This document shows positions 34,304-44,142 of a stretch of DNA of 64,000 nt, piece by piece (the stretch's first letter is position 1; each line of letters starts with the position of its first letter). A model generated the notes under the pieces. That model made no database searches. It was not told the origin of the DNA and saw only the letters and a program-made list of their open reading frames with translations. The position numbers and the translations under genes are program-made. Origin of the DNA: Rikenella microfusus. GTDB lineage: Bacteria > Bacteroidota > Bacteroidia > Bacteroidales > VadinHA17. The stretch spans positions 1-64,000 of the forward strand of contig DZBJ01000011.1 of the NCBI GenBank assembly GCA_022736275.1. The letters run 5' to 3'.

Positions 34304-37300
34304 ATGGAGAAGAAAGCTGATTTTTTATTTGAGACAAGCTGGGAAGTTTGCAATAAGATAGGCGGTATTTATACTGTCATTTCAACCAAGGCTCTGAGCG
34401 CAGCTCATGAGTTTGGCGATAATTATGTGCTTATCGGGCCTGATGTATGGCGCGATGACCAGTCGAACCCGGACTTCACGCCCGATGACACTATGTTTCA
34501 GGCATGGAAGCCGATGGCGGCACAGGAGGGACTGAATGTAAGGACGGGGAGATGGAACATCAGGGGAAATCCACGTGTGATGCTCATCGATTTTACCCAA
34601 TACTTCGGACAGCAGGATGAGATATTTGCACGTTTCTGGGAGACTTACAAGCTTGACAGCATATCAGGTCAATGGGATTACATAGAGCCCGCCCTCTTTG
34701 GTTATGCTGCGGGGAAGGTGATAGAGAGTTTTACCAACTTTTACCGTGAGTATCCGAGGGTCATCGCTCAGTTTCATGAGTGGATGACAGGCATGGGAGT
34801 GCTTTACCTCGAGAAAAATGCACCATGGATCACCACCTCCTTCACAACCCATGCCACGGTCCTGGGACGCAGTATTGCCGGTAATAACAGGCATCTCTAC
34901 GGCAGGATGAATGAGTATAACCCGGGGCAGATGGCATACGAGTTCAACGTTACCTCGAAACAATCGCTTGAGAAGATCAGTGCTGCACAGGCCGACGTCT
35001 TCACCACGGTGAGTGAGATCACCGGGCGTGAGTGTGAGGCATTCCTGGGCAAGAAACCCCACGTGATAACACCCAACGGTTTCGAAGACACCTTTGTTCC
35101 CAACCCCGATAACTATGATTCGGCACGGAAGGCGGCACGCGACAGACTGCTGTCCGTTGCCCGGGCACTCCTTGGGTATGATCTTCCTGAAGATACACTG
35201 CTGGTGTCAACCAGCGGAAGATATGAATACAGGAACAAGGGCATTGACCTGTTCCTCTCCGCGCTCGGGGCTATTGACAGGAAGGCTGACACCTTGCGCC
35301 CGTGCGTGGCATTCATACTTGTCCCCGCTTATCACAGGGGACCCAGGCAGGACCTCATCTCTGCCATGAATAACGGGACATCCATAACCGAAGGCGACAG
35401 ATACCTGACCCACGGGTTGCACTATGTCAGTGATGATCCTGTGATAAATCAGCTGGGAAGGGAAGAGATCCATAACACTCAACAGGAAAAAGTCAAGGTA
35501 ATTTTTGTGCCGTCATATCTCAACGGCAATGACGGAATCTTCAACATGTCATATTATGATCTGCTGATCGGATTTGACCTGACTCTATATCCGTCATACT
35601 ATGAGCCGTGGGGTTATACTCCTCTAGAGAGCCTCATGTTCAGGGTACCGACAGTTACCACCAACCTTGCAGGTTTTGGAATGTGGGTCAGTTCCTACTT
35701 TGACAAACCCGGCAACGGATGCCTGGTGCTTAACCGTACCGATGACAATGAGAAGGAGGTGATCTCCGGCATGGAGGAGTTCATCCGCAGGTTCATGCAG
35801 ATGAGCCCTCAGGATGTGGATGCCGCCCGGGAGAAGGCGTGGGAGATATCACGCATCGCCAACTGGAACAAACTCTTCCGTTATTACATGGAGGCTTACA
35901 GCTTCGCCCTTGACAACAGCGAGGAGAGACGCGATCAGCCACGGGAGTACGCACGTATACTTGAGGCAACGGAGGTGCAGGTCAGAAAACCCTTCCAGGC
36001 ACCTGTGTGGAAGGATATCTATGTTCAATCAGAACTGCCTGAACGCATCAGTTATCTGAAAGAACTGTCGGGCAACCTCTGGTGGTCATGGAACAGTGAT
36101 GCAGAGTTTCTCTTTCGCCGGATGGACCCGACATTGTGGGAAGAGGTGAACCATAATCCAAAGAGGCTCCTTGAGTCCATTGACTATAAGCGTCTGCTGG
36201 TGCTTGCTGATGATGAGGTATTCCTTGACGACTCTGACAGGATCTACAGGGAGTTTACCGAATATATGGCCAGGCCCGATAATCATGATCTGCCCTCAGT
36301 GGCCTATTTCAGCATGGAGTTTGGTATTCACCCAAGCCTGAAAATATATTCCGGAGGACTTGGAGTGCTTGCCGGTGACTACCTGAAGGAGGCGAGTGAT
36401 TCAAACGTCAACATCACTGCCCTGGGACTGCTTTACAGGTACGGCTATTTCAGGCAGAAGCTTGGCCCGAAGGGCGAGCAGCAGGCCATTTATGAGGCTG
36501 AAGACTTCTCGCAGCTGCCTGTTTCAATGGTGACAGACAGCAACGGCGGTCATCTGACCATACAGCTCACATGGCCAGGGCGAACAGTGAAGGCGCGCAT
36601 ATGGCTTGCCGCAGTAGGAAAGGTTAAGCTATACCTCCTTGACACTGACTTCGAGGACAATATTCCGGAAGATATAGCCATAACTCATTATCTCTACGGC
36701 GGCGATAATGAAAACAGGTTCAAGCAGGAGCTGATCCTGGGCATTGGGGGCATGCGTGCGCTCCTCGCCCTGGGTATAAAGCCTGACGTATATCACAGCA
36801 ATGAGGGTCATTCAGCCTTCATCGGTTTCGAAAGAATGCGGCATCTGATTGAGGAGGAACACCTCACCTTTGAAGAGTCAATGGAGATTATAAGGGCATC
36901 AACCCTGTTTACCACCCATACGCCGGTACCGGCGGGGCATGACGCTTTCGATGAAGATCTGCTGAGGAAGTACATATCGCATTATCATACAAGGCTGAAT
37001 ATTACCTGGGATCAGCTGATGGCTCTCGGCCGCTGCAAGGAGGACCATGACCGCAAGTTCAATATGAGTTTTCTTGCTACCCGCTTCTCACAGGAGATGA
37101 ATGGTGTGAGTCAGTTGCACGGTCACGTCTCCCGAGGTCTCTTCTCAAAACTCTGGCCCGGATACCTGCGTGACGAACTTCACATTGGACATGTTACCAA
37201 CGGGGTGCACTATTCCACATGGGTAGCGCCGGAATGGGAGCAGGTCTATGAAACAATTACGGGAGAGCGGCACTTTGACCAGGTTGACCATGAACAGTGG

Positions 37301-38533
37301 GCGAAGATTTACCAGGTTGAGGATGAGAAGGTATATGAGATAAAGATGAAACTTAAAAAGCGGCTCTTTGACAATATCCGCAAGCGGCTTCAATCTGACA
37401 TGATGGAAAGGCACGTCAGTCCGCGTACTCTCATGAACATTAGCTCTCATCTGAACGAAAAGGCCCTGACAATTGGTTTTGCCCGCCGCTTTGCCACATA
37501 CAAGAGGGCAACCCTTCTCTTCCGCGACCTCGACCGGCTTTCAAAACTTGTCAATAACCCCGAGAGACCGGTGCAGATCATCTATGCCGGCAAAGCTCAT
37601 CCTCACGACGGCGGAGGCCAGGATCTCATACGCCGTATAAACGAAGTTTCCCAGATGCCCCAGTTTGCCGGCAAGGTCATCTTCCTCGAGAATTATGACA
37701 TGGAGCTTGCACGCTACCTGGTGCGTGGAGTGGATATATGGCTGAACACTCCCACCCGTCCGCTGGAAGCATCAGGGACCAGCGGTGAGAAGGCAGTAAT
37801 GAACGGGACAATTCATTTCAGCGTGCTTGACGGCTGGTGGGTGGAAGGATATCATGCCTTTGCCGGATGGGCACTCCCCAAAAAGCGAACCTACGCCAGC
37901 CAGGATCTGCAGGATGACATTGACGCCGAGACCATCTACAATATGCTTGAGTACGAGATCATACCGGCCTATTACTCAAAGGATGAGTCAGGTATACCAC
38001 GTGAATGGACAAGCTACATCAAGAACACGATGGTAAAGGTGGCCCCTGAGTTTACCACCCGCCGCATGCTGAATGACTATATAAAAAAGTACTACACAAA
38101 GCTGTGGGAGAGGAGCAGACGTCTCAGGGCAGACAACTATGCCATCGCCCGCGAGCTGGCTGCATGGAAGATCAATATCACAAGAGAGTGGGAAGACATT
38201 GCAATAGTTAAATTCGATCTTAAGGATTCAGCCAGGCAGGTGTATCGCTCAGGTCACAACTATGCCTCGGAGATCATACTTGATATTAAGAATATTCCGC
38301 AGGAGAATGTTGGTGTGGAGATGGTGGTTACCCGTCTTTTGAAGAACGGCGAACATGCCTTTTTCACCAGTAAGGAGTTCAGATATATTGACCGTAAAAA
38401 AGGGCGGGTGATCTACAGTGTCGAATTCCAGCCTGAGATGGCCGGCACCTTCTTCTACGGGATACGTATCTATGCAAAACATCAGGAGCTTCCGCACAGG
38501 CAGGATTTCTGTCTCCTGAGATGGGTTGACTGA
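34304..38533 (+). CDS. GT3 glycogen synthase fused to alpha-glucan phosphorylase
   Basis: 1409 residues, two enzymes in one chain. Residues about 1-555 are a eukaryote-type GT3 glycogen synthase (FETSWEVCNKIGGIYTVISTKA; FHEWMTGMGVLYLE; LYPSYYEPWGYTPLES). From about 575 a DUF3417 cap (ISYLKELSGNLWWSWN) leads into a GlgP-type phosphorylase (about 650-1250) with HTPVPAGHDAF and the PLP site GTSGEKAVMNG, whose lysine is residue 1163. A C-terminal domain of about 130 residues of unknown role follows. The chain thus carries both glycogen synthesis (from nucleotide glucose) and phosphorolysis (to glucose-1-phosphate). It stands 66 bases after the debranching operon and converges on the branching enzyme with a 1-base gap. 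Confidence 0.93.
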   Translation: MEKKADFLFETSWEVCNKIGGIYTVISTKALSAAHEFGDNYVLIGPDVWRDDQSNPDFTPDDTMFQAWKPMAAQEGLNVRTGRWNIRGNPRVMLIDFTQYFGQQDEIFARFWETYKLDSISGQWDYIEPALFGYAAGKVIESFTNFYREYPRVIAQFHEWMTGMGVLYLEKNAPWITTSFTTHATVLGRSIAGNNRHLYGRMNEYNPGQMAYEFNVTSKQSLEKISAAQADVFTTVSEITGRECEAFLGKKPHVITPNGFEDTFVPNPDNYDSARKAARDRLLSVARALLGYDLPEDTLLVSTSGRYEYRNKGIDLFLSALGAIDRKADTLRPCVAFILVPAYHRGPRQDLISAMNNGTSITEGDRYLTHGLHYVSDDPVINQLGREEIHNTQQEKVKVIFVPSYLNGNDGIFNMSYYDLLIGFDLTLYPSYYEPWGYTPLESLMFRVPTVTTNLAGFGMWVSSYFDKPGNGCLVLNRTDDNEKEVISGMEEFIRRFMQMSPQDVDAAREKAWEISRIANWNKLFRYYMEAYSFALDNSEERRDQPREYARILEATEVQVRKPFQAPVWKDIYVQSELPERISYLKELSGNLWWSWNSDAEFLFRRMDPTLWEEVNHNPKRLLESIDYKRLLVLADDEVFLDDSDRIYREFTEYMARPDNHDLPSVAYFSMEFGIHPSLKIYSGGLGVLAGDYLKEASDSNVNITALGLLYRYGYFRQKLGPKGEQQAIYEAEDFSQLPVSMVTDSNGGHLTIQLTWPGRTVKARIWLAAVGKVKLYLLDTDFEDNIPEDIAITHYLYGGDNENRFKQELILGIGGMRALLALGIKPDVYHSNEGHSAFIGFERMRHLIEEEHLTFEESMEIIRASTLFTTHTPVPAGHDAFDEDLLRKYISHYHTRLNITWDQLMALGRCKEDHDRKFNMSFLATRFSQEMNGVSQLHGHVSRGLFSKLWPGYLRDELHIGHVTNGVHYSTWVAPEWEQVYETITGERHFDQVDHEQWAKIYQVEDEKVYEIKMKLKKRLFDNIRKRLQSDMMERHVSPRTLMNISSHLNEKALTIGFARRFATYKRATLLFRDLDRLSKLVNNPERPVQIIYAGKAHPHDGGGQDLIRRINEVSQMPQFAGKVIFLENYDMELARYLVRGVDIWLNTPTRPLEASGTSGEKAVMNGTIHFSVLDGWWVEGYHAFAGWALPKKRTYASQDLQDDIDAETIYNMLEYEIIPAYYSKDESGIPREWTSYIKNTMVKVAPEFTTRRMLNDYIKKYYTKLWERSRRLRADNYAIARELAAWKINITREWEDIAIVKFDLKDSARQVYRSGHNYASEIILDIKNIPQENVGVEMVVTRLLKNGEHAFFTSKEFRYIDRKKGRVIYSVEFQPEMAGTFFYGIRIYAKHQELPHRQDFCLLRWVD

Positions 38534-38534
38534 G

Positions 38535-40550
38535 CTAAAGGTCGCTGATGGTCTTTATCTTTTCCTGCAACAGCACTATGGCTGTTCTGGCGGGGAGGTA
38601 CAGCTTCAGGTGATGAGGTGCCGTCACCCCGTAACGGTTATGGTCAGGCATTGAGAAATAGGTCTGGTCTGAGTCTATCCGTCCCTGTCCGCCAAAGAGC
38701 GGATCGTCGGTGTCAAGTATGATCCTGAACTTACCCTTCACAGGTATACCGTAATCAGTAAATGAGACGGAGGGATTGAAGTTCATGACGGTGATCAGTT
38801 CTCCCCTCCTGAAGGCAATGATTTTATCAGCGTTGTTGACCGTGATGCTCTCCGTCATCTGCAACTGAGGCAGCCCGTGCTTTGTACCTGCGGCGATCAT
38901 TGCCCTGTCGAACTCATTCAGGAAGCGGTACCTTAGCAGTTCATCATCAGCAAGGCTCCATTGGCGGCGGGCGTACTTGTAGCTCCAGCCGTTCCCCTCC
39001 CTTGGGAAGTCAATCCACTCGGGGTGACCGAACTCATTGCCCATAAAGGTGAGGTAACCACCGCCTGCGGCGATGAAGGTAAACAACCTGATCATCTTGT
39101 GCAGAGCCACTGCCCGGTCAATGATGAGGTTTGGTGTCAGAAGACTCATGGAGAAATACATCTCCTTGTCTGCCAGCCTGAATATCAGTGTTTTGTCGCC
39201 TACCAGAGCCTGGTCATGCGATTCGCAGTACGAGACTACTCGTTCTTCAGCACGGTGCTGGGTAAGCTCATGCAGCAGGTATCCAAGGTCCCATGACTCA
39301 TCGGGAATCTCCTTGACCATCTTGATCCATATGTCGGGCACACCCATGGCCAGCCTGTAGTCAAACCCTATCCCACCCGAACTGACCGGAGCGGCAATAC
39401 CGGGCATGCCGCTCATCTCCTCGGCAATCGTTACAGCACCGCTGTTGAATTGATGAATCAGCTTATTGGCCAGGGTCAGGTATACGATGGCATCGGTATC
39501 CTGGTTGCCGTCAAAGTACTGTTTGTAGGAGACGAAATCAGAACCCAGGCCGTGGTCATAATAGAGCATACTGGTGATGCCGTCGAAACGGAAACCGTCA
39601 AAACGGTACTCCTCAAGCCAGTACTTACAGTTTGAGAGCAGAAAATGCGCCACTTTAGGCTTGCCGTAGTCATAGCAAAGCGAGTCCCAGGCCACATGTT
39701 TTCTCCGTGCTCCCGTATGGAAATAGAGGGCAGGGTCGCCGTCGAGCAGGCCCAGTCCCTCCAGCGTGTTGGCGACAGCATGGGAGTGGACGAGGTCCAT
39801 GATGACCCTGATGCCCATTCCGTGAGCCGTATCTATAAGTTCCATGAGTTCGTCGGGCGTGCCGAACCGTGACGAGGCTGCAAACAGGCTGGAGACATGG
39901 TAACCGAACGATCCGTAGTATGGGTGTTCCTGTATGGCCATCAGCTGGATGGTGTTGTAGCCGAGGTTTTTGACCCGGGGCAGCACATCAGCGGTGAACT
40001 CCCGGTAAGTGCCTGTCCTCTCCTCCTCGGTTGCCATGCCTACGTGGGCCTCATAAATGAGGAGTGACGGCGGCGGCGGCGGGGAGGTTTTTTTCATGAC
40101 ATAGCGCTCAGAGGGATGCCATACCTGCGCAGTGAATATCTTCGTCACCTCATCCTGGACGGTGCGGGTGGCATAGGCAGGGATGCGCTCGCCGCCGCCG
40201 CCCTTCCACCTCACATTCATCTTGTACAGGTCGCCGTGAGAAAGCATCCCTTCATCAAACTCACCCACCCAGTCACCATCATCGGTCCGGAGGAGCCTGT
40301 AACGCTCCTCCTCCTTCCACCCGCTGAAGGTGCCGACAAGAGTGACAGAGGTGGCGTTGGGGGCATGCTCCCTGAAGACCCATCCCTTTTCAGTGCGATG
40401 CAGCCCGTACCAGTGATGCCCGTTGGCAAAATCGGAGAGCTTGCTGCCTCCGGTGATCAGTGCCTCCCGGTCATTGCAGTAGTTGAGTCGGGCTTCAATG
40501 ACACTTTTGAATGGATCAAGCCAGGGATCAATTTCATAGAATCTTTTCAT
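38535..40550 (-). CDS. glgB: 1,4-alpha-glucan branching enzyme (GH13_8, eukaryote-type)
   Basis: 671 residues. The CBM48 domain (about 45-150) has HHWYGLHRTEKGWVFREHAPN in two blocks. The GH13 barrel (about 170-540) has VIMDLVHSHAV, the nucleophile Asp in GFRFDGITSMLYYDHG, the acid Glu in TIAEEMSGMPG and the transition-state His/Asp in CESHDQALVGDK; the alpha-amylase C domain ends the chain. The sequence is of the eukaryotic/GH13_8 branching-enzyme type rather than the longer E. coli GlgB type. It introduces alpha-1,6 branches. A run of five prolines sits in a loop at about 158. It is transcribed convergently with the synthase-phosphorylase gene. Confidence 0.94.
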   Translation of the reverse strand: MKRFYEIDPWLDPFKSVIEARLNYCNDREALITGGSKLSDFANGHHWYGLHRTEKGWVFREHAPNATSVTLVGTFSGWKEEERYRLLRTDDGDWVGEFDEGMLSHGDLYKMNVRWKGGGGERIPAYATRTVQDEVTKIFTAQVWHPSERYVMKKTSPPPPPSLLIYEAHVGMATEEERTGTYREFTADVLPRVKNLGYNTIQLMAIQEHPYYGSFGYHVSSLFAASSRFGTPDELMELIDTAHGMGIRVIMDLVHSHAVANTLEGLGLLDGDPALYFHTGARRKHVAWDSLCYDYGKPKVAHFLLSNCKYWLEEYRFDGFRFDGITSMLYYDHGLGSDFVSYKQYFDGNQDTDAIVYLTLANKLIHQFNSGAVTIAEEMSGMPGIAAPVSSGGIGFDYRLAMGVPDIWIKMVKEIPDESWDLGYLLHELTQHRAEERVVSYCESHDQALVGDKTLIFRLADKEMYFSMSLLTPNLIIDRAVALHKMIRLFTFIAAGGGYLTFMGNEFGHPEWIDFPREGNGWSYKYARRQWSLADDELLRYRFLNEFDRAMIAAGTKHGLPQLQMTESITVNNADKIIAFRRGELITVMNFNPSVSFTDYGIPVKGKFRIILDTDDPLFGGQGRIDSDQTYFSMPDHNRYGVTAPHHLKLYLPARTAIVLLQEKIKTISDL

Positions 40551-40606
40551 GTTACAATATATCTTTACTAAATTACAAAAAATGAACTATGCTTAACAGT
40601 CTTTGT

Positions 40607-40614
40607 TAATTTTG
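40607..40614 (+). promoter_or_regulatory. -7 box of ribF
   Basis: TAATTTTG, a perfect TAnnTTTG, 13 bases before the ATG at 40628. The mRNA leader would be only about 7 bases, nearly leaderless, so no FMN riboswitch is possible. Confidence 0.55.
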
Positions 40615-40627
40615 CCAATGTCAGAAT

Positions 40628-41569
40628 ATGATGGAGGTACACTACGGTTATAAAGGAATTTCATTTACCAGACCCGTCATTACCATGGGGGTCTTCGATG
40701 GTGTTCATCTTGGCCACCGTATGCTTCTCAGACGTGTGGTGGCCGAAGCGGAAAAGAGCGGATCGGATTCCGTGGCTGTCACTTTTGACCCTCATCCCCG
40801 CATTGTCCTTACCGGTGACCCTGCCCACCTCCGTTTTCTCACAGATATTAACGAGCGCATCGATCTTCTCAGGGAGACCGGTCTAGGGCACCTTGTCATA
40901 ATCCCTTTCACTCGTGAGCTGAGCCTTATGACGGCTTCTGAGTTTGTTGACAGTATTCTCTGCCGTCATCTCGGGGTCAGGCATCTGATCGCCGGGTTCA
41001 ACCATCACTTCGGAAGGCGCCATGAGGGTGACAGCGAGACTCTTCTCGGCTGTTCACAGAGCATGGATTTCAGGGTCACCAGGGAGGAGGCTTTCACCCT
41101 TGACGGAGAGACCGTAAGCTCTTCATCAATAAGAAAGCTAATTGAAGCAGGTGACGTCAACAGGGGGTCAGCCTTGCTCGGTTATGATTATTTTGTAAGA
41201 GGATCTGTCGTATCAGGAAAGCGGATAGGGAGGAATCTTGGCTTCCCCACTGCAAATATCTCACCCGCTTTTCCCTATAAGCTCATCCCGGGGAGCGGCG
41301 TCTATGCGGTGGAGGCAGAGATTGAAGGGGATGAGCGCAGGCATATTGCAATGCTGAATATAGGGCTGAGGCCAACCGTGAGTGACGGGGCGGTGCACAG
41401 GACGATAGAGGCCCACATCATTGATTATGATGCTGACCTTTACGGCAAACTGATAAGCATCAGGTTCCGTGAGCGCCTGCGAGACGAGATGAAATTTGAA
41501 AGTCTTGATGCCCTGGTCCGTCAGCTCTTCAGTGACCGTGAAAGGGCCATGAACCTGTTAAGACGGTGA
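40628..41569 (+). CDS. ribF: Bifunctional riboflavin kinase/FAD synthetase
   Basis: 313 residues; ATG at 40628 or 40631. The N-terminal FAD synthetase (adenylyltransferase) domain (about 15-170) has TMGVFDGVHLGHRMLLRRV, VTFDPHPR and the switch motif SSSIRKLIEAGDV. The C-terminal flavokinase domain (about 185-310) has GKRIGRNLGFPTANI with the PTAN motif and IEAHIIDYDADLYG. It converts riboflavin to FMN and FAD, which GlpD and the AGPS-like flavoprotein in this window need. Monocistronic by appearance; ahcY has its own promoter. Confidence 0.95.
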   Translation: MMEVHYGYKGISFTRPVITMGVFDGVHLGHRMLLRRVVAEAEKSGSDSVAVTFDPHPRIVLTGDPAHLRFLTDINERIDLLRETGLGHLVIIPFTRELSLMTASEFVDSILCRHLGVRHLIAGFNHHFGRRHEGDSETLLGCSQSMDFRVTREEAFTLDGETVSSSSIRKLIEAGDVNRGSALLGYDYFVRGSVVSGKRIGRNLGFPTANISPAFPYKLIPGSGVYAVEAEIEGDERRHIAMLNIGLRPTVSDGAVHRTIEAHIIDYDADLYGKLISIRFRERLRDEMKFESLDALVRQLFSDRERAMNLLRR

Positions 41570-41590
41570 ACAATCAGCTAAAATATTAGT

Positions 41591-41598
41591 TATCTTTG
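41591..41598 (+). promoter_or_regulatory. -7 box of ahcY
   Basis: TATCTTTG followed by C, 21 bases before the ahcY ATG. A leader of about 15 bases leaves no room for an S-adenosylhomocysteine riboswitch. Confidence 0.55.
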
Positions 41599-41619
41599 CA
41601 GACTTAAAAAATATAGATC

Positions 41620-43035
41620 ATGTCATTCATCAACAACGAACTTTCATACAAGGTAAAGGATATTGCACTGGCTGAATTCGGCCGCAAGGAGATAGATATT
41701 GCCGAGAAGGAGATGCCCGGCCTTCTCTCTATCAGAAACAGGTATTCGGCAACAAAGCCTCTCAGGGGTGCCAGGGTAACAGGTTCACTTCACATGACCA
41801 TCCAGACCGCCGTTCTCATTGAAACCCTTCGCGATCTCGGTGCCGATGTCAGATGGGCGAGCTGTAATATTTTCTCGACCCAGGATCATGCCGCCGCGGC
41901 CATTGCCGCCGCAGGCATCCCCGTCTTTGCCTGGAAGGGTGAGACACTCGAAGAGTACTGGTGGTGCACCGCCCAGGCGCTTTCATTTCCCGGCGGCAAG
42001 GGCCCCAATCTTATCGTTGACGACGGCGGTGACGCATCACTGCTCGTTCACATGGGTTTCAAGGCTGAGAAGGACCATTCAGTGCTTGCGGTCAAACCGT
42101 CAGGCAGGGAAGAGGAAATTATCATTGACACCCTTAAGGTGATCCTCGCAGAAGACCCGGAGAAATGGCACAGGACGGTGTCCGAGATGAAGGGTATTTC
42201 TGAGGAGACAACCACCGGTGTGCACCGGCTCTACCAGATGATGGAGGCCGGCGAGCTGCTGGTGCCTGCCATCAACGTTAATGATTCGGTAACCAAAAGC
42301 AAGTTCGACAATCTTTACGGCTGCCGCGAATCGCTTGCCGACGGCATCAAGCGAGCCACCGATGTGATGATCGCCGGCAAGGTGGTTGTGGTCTGCGGTT
42401 ACGGTGACGTGGGCAAAGGATCGGCACGATCAATGCGCTCCTACGGTGCCAGGGTCATTGTGACCGAGATAGATCCTATCTGTGCTCTCCAGGCAGCCAT
42501 GGAGGGCTTCGAGGTGAAGACCGTGGAGGAGGCCCTCACGGAAGGCAACATCTTTGTCACCGCAACTGGCAATCGCGATATCATCACACTGGAGCACATG
42601 AAGAAGATGAAGGATCAGGCTATCGTCTGCAACATAGGCCACTTCGACAATGAGATACAGGTTGACGCCCTCAATGGCTTCGCAGGAGTGCAGAGGATCA
42701 ACATCAAACCCCAGGTCGATAAGTATATATTTCCTGACGGACATGCCATCTTCCTCCTGGCTGAAGGGAGACTGGTCAATCTTGGTTGCGCCACAGGGCA
42801 TCCTTCGTTTGTCATGAGCAACTCATTCAGCAACCAGACACTGGCTCAGCTGGAGCTCTGGACCAAAGAGTATAAGATCGGGGTCTACAGGCTGCCGAAA
42901 CATCTTGATGAGGAGGTCGCACGTCTGCACCTGGCACAGCTGGGGGTCAATCTCACCAGGCTGACCAAAGAGCAGGCTGACTATATAGGTGTTGCTAATG
43001 AAGGACCCTACAAGCCTGACCATTACAGGTATTAA
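41620..43035 (+). CDS. ahcY: Adenosylhomocysteinase
   Basis: 471 residues. It reversibly hydrolyses S-adenosylhomocysteine to adenosine and homocysteine in the methyl cycle. Signatures are [33 protein letters not shown], the NAD-binding [21 protein letters not shown] (about 248-268), [14 protein letters not shown] and the C-terminal [11 protein letters not shown]. The long form with a C-terminal Lys/Tyr tail is typical. Its product homocysteine is the same metabolite made by the operon at 8098-10430. Confidence 0.97.
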   Translation: MSFINNELSYKVKDIALAEFGRKEIDIAEKEMPGLLSIRNRYSATKPLRGARVTGSLHMTIQTAVLIETLRDLGADVRWASCNIFSTQDHAAAAIAAAGIPVFAWKGETLEEYWWCTAQALSFPGGKGPNLIVDDGGDASLLVHMGFKAEKDHSVLAVKPSGREEEIIIDTLKVILAEDPEKWHRTVSEMKGISEETTTGVHRLYQMMEAGELLVPAINVNDSVTKSKFDNLYGCRESLADGIKRATDVMIAGKVVVVCGYGDVGKGSARSMRSYGARVIVTEIDPICALQAAMEGFEVKTVEEALTEGNIFVTATGNRDIITLEHMKKMKDQAIVCNIGHFDNEIQVDALNGFAGVQRINIKPQVDKYIFPDGHAIFLLAEGRLVNLGCATGHPSFVMSNSFSNQTLAQLELWTKEYKIGVYRLPKHLDEEVARLHLAQLGVNLTRLTKEQADYIGVANEGPYKPDHYRY

Positions 43036-43041
43036 AGGATT

Positions 43042-43527
43042 TTATTTCTTATTCCAGACCCTTACACTGGTGCCGGTATATCCGGTCTGATAATTCTTGA
43101 GGTAGTATTGCCCCGGACCTGACTGGGGAAGACCCGATGCCCCGAGAGCGTAATTTGTACTGCACTCCGGGCAAACGGCATATACCCCGTCCAGATTTAC
43201 AGCCACGCTGGCACCGTCGGTCGCATAACAGTGAGGGCAGGTACGGTCATAGGCGGAATATTCAAAACCCTGCAGCCCCGTGTTGTATACTATGATGCCG
43301 TTGTTGTCAAATCCGCCGGTGCCAAGGCCGAGATGCCTGTGCGAGGCTCCTATCAGAACGCTGGTTCCGGGGGAGTAGTACAGGTCAAAGAATTCAGGGT
43401 CAGAGAATCCAATGACAAAATCAACGGTGATGTCAGGAATAACCTCATTTTTCTCCCGGTCGCATGACATTGTCAGCATGAGAGACGCGGTGAAGATGAA
43501 AAAAATCTTTAACTTTGAAACAGACAT
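43042..43527 (-). CDS. Rieske-like lipoprotein with CxHC / CxxC ligands
   Basis: 161 residues from the ATG at 43527; the TTG at 43548 falls in the promoter. A signal peptide ends in a lipobox (LTMSC, Cys 22). The C-terminal half resembles Rieske domains: GFDNNGIIVYNTG, then CPHC (97-100) and CPEC (119-122) followed by a GP-rich loop and Tyr-rich strand. A Rieske [2Fe-2S] site needs CxH and CxxH; here the second His is Cys 122, so the ligand set would be C, H, C, C. A mononuclear zinc or iron site is also possible. Function unknown. Convergent to ahcY with a 6-base gap. Confidence 0.75.
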   Translation of the reverse strand: MSVSKLKIFFIFTASLMLTMSCDREKNEVIPDITVDFVIGFSDPEFFDLYYSPGTSVLIGASHRHLGLGTGGFDNNGIIVYNTGLQGFEYSAYDRTCPHCYATDGASVAVNLDGVYAVCPECSTNYALGASGLPQSGPGQYYLKNYQTGYTGTSVRVWNKK

Positions 43528-43545
43528 CAAATTATTACGTTTGTA

Positions 43546-43553
43546 CAAAAGTA
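43546..43553 (-). promoter_or_regulatory. -7 box of the Rieske-like lipoprotein gene
   Basis: Minus strand TACTTTTG, a perfect TAnnTTTG, 18 bases before the ATG at 43527. It supports that start over the upstream TTG. Confidence 0.5.
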
Positions 43554-43591
43554 GATATTTCTTTACTTAAAAGGCACATCAGGCAAACGTA

Positions 43592-44137
43592 ATGAAGCAT
43601 AGGATAGTATTTATCAGGCTCCTTGTCATTCTGTCAGCTCTCATTTTTGCCCTGCCGGCCACCGAGTGCAACGCTCAGCGCAATGCAACCAAAAAGGCCG
43701 AGAAGCAGCTGTTCGGCAAGACCGGGAATAGCAAGCCCTTTGAGGAGGGAAAACCCAAGGGTCAGGCGGGAAAGGCAATGAAGGAGCAGGAGAAGAAGGA
43801 GGCCAGGCGGGACAGGGAGGATGAAAAGCAGTTGAAGGAGCTGAGGAAGCAGCACTATGAGAGGCAGAGCGCAGAGACAAAAATGCGCATGGATAACAAC
43901 AGCAAAAACACTGAATCGAATTGCAAGGCCAAAAAGCAGAAACAGAAAAAGGAGCAAACGAAGCCGGAACTGAAGAAGCCGGAACAGCCGAAACCTCAGA
44001 AACAGAAGGCAAAGACGAAGACAAGGGATCCGAAGAAGCAACCTGAACTGAAGCAACAGAAGAAGAAGGCAAAGTCAAAGCTGAAGGATCCTAAAAAACA
44101 GCCAAAACTTAAACAGCACAAGATCAAAAAATACTGA
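43592..44137 (+). CDS. Exported Lys/Gln-rich low-complexity protein
   Basis: 181 residues. A signal peptide (IRLLVILSALIFALPATECNA, in the first 28 residues) precedes a strongly basic chain made mostly of K, Q, E, R and P. The last 60 residues contain two near copies of a unit, KAKTKTRDPKKQPELKQQ and KAKSKLKDPKKQPKLKQH. The middle has a region of the form YERQSAETKMRMDNNSK that resembles other small Bacteroidota basic exported proteins. It is probably disordered or alpha-helical in the periplasm; binding to anionic surfaces is a guess. It is 5 bases upstream of the next gene. Confidence 0.7.
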   Translation: MKHRIVFIRLLVILSALIFALPATECNAQRNATKKAEKQLFGKTGNSKPFEEGKPKGQAGKAMKEQEKKEARRDREDEKQLKELRKQHYERQSAETKMRMDNNSKNTESNCKAKKQKQKKEQTKPELKKPEQPKPQKQKAKTKTRDPKKQPELKQQKKKAKSKLKDPKKQPKLKQHKIKKY

Positions 44138-44142
44138 CGATT

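Noticed and set aside
40560-41620. FMN or SAH riboswitches before ribF and ahcY
   Set aside because: Promoter boxes put transcription starts about 7 and 15 bases before the start codons, leaving no room.
43634-44078. Leu/Phe-rich and Ser-rich minus-strand frames
   Set aside because: They are antisense images of the Lys/Gln-rich gene, whose codon bias produces hydrophobic-looking shadows.
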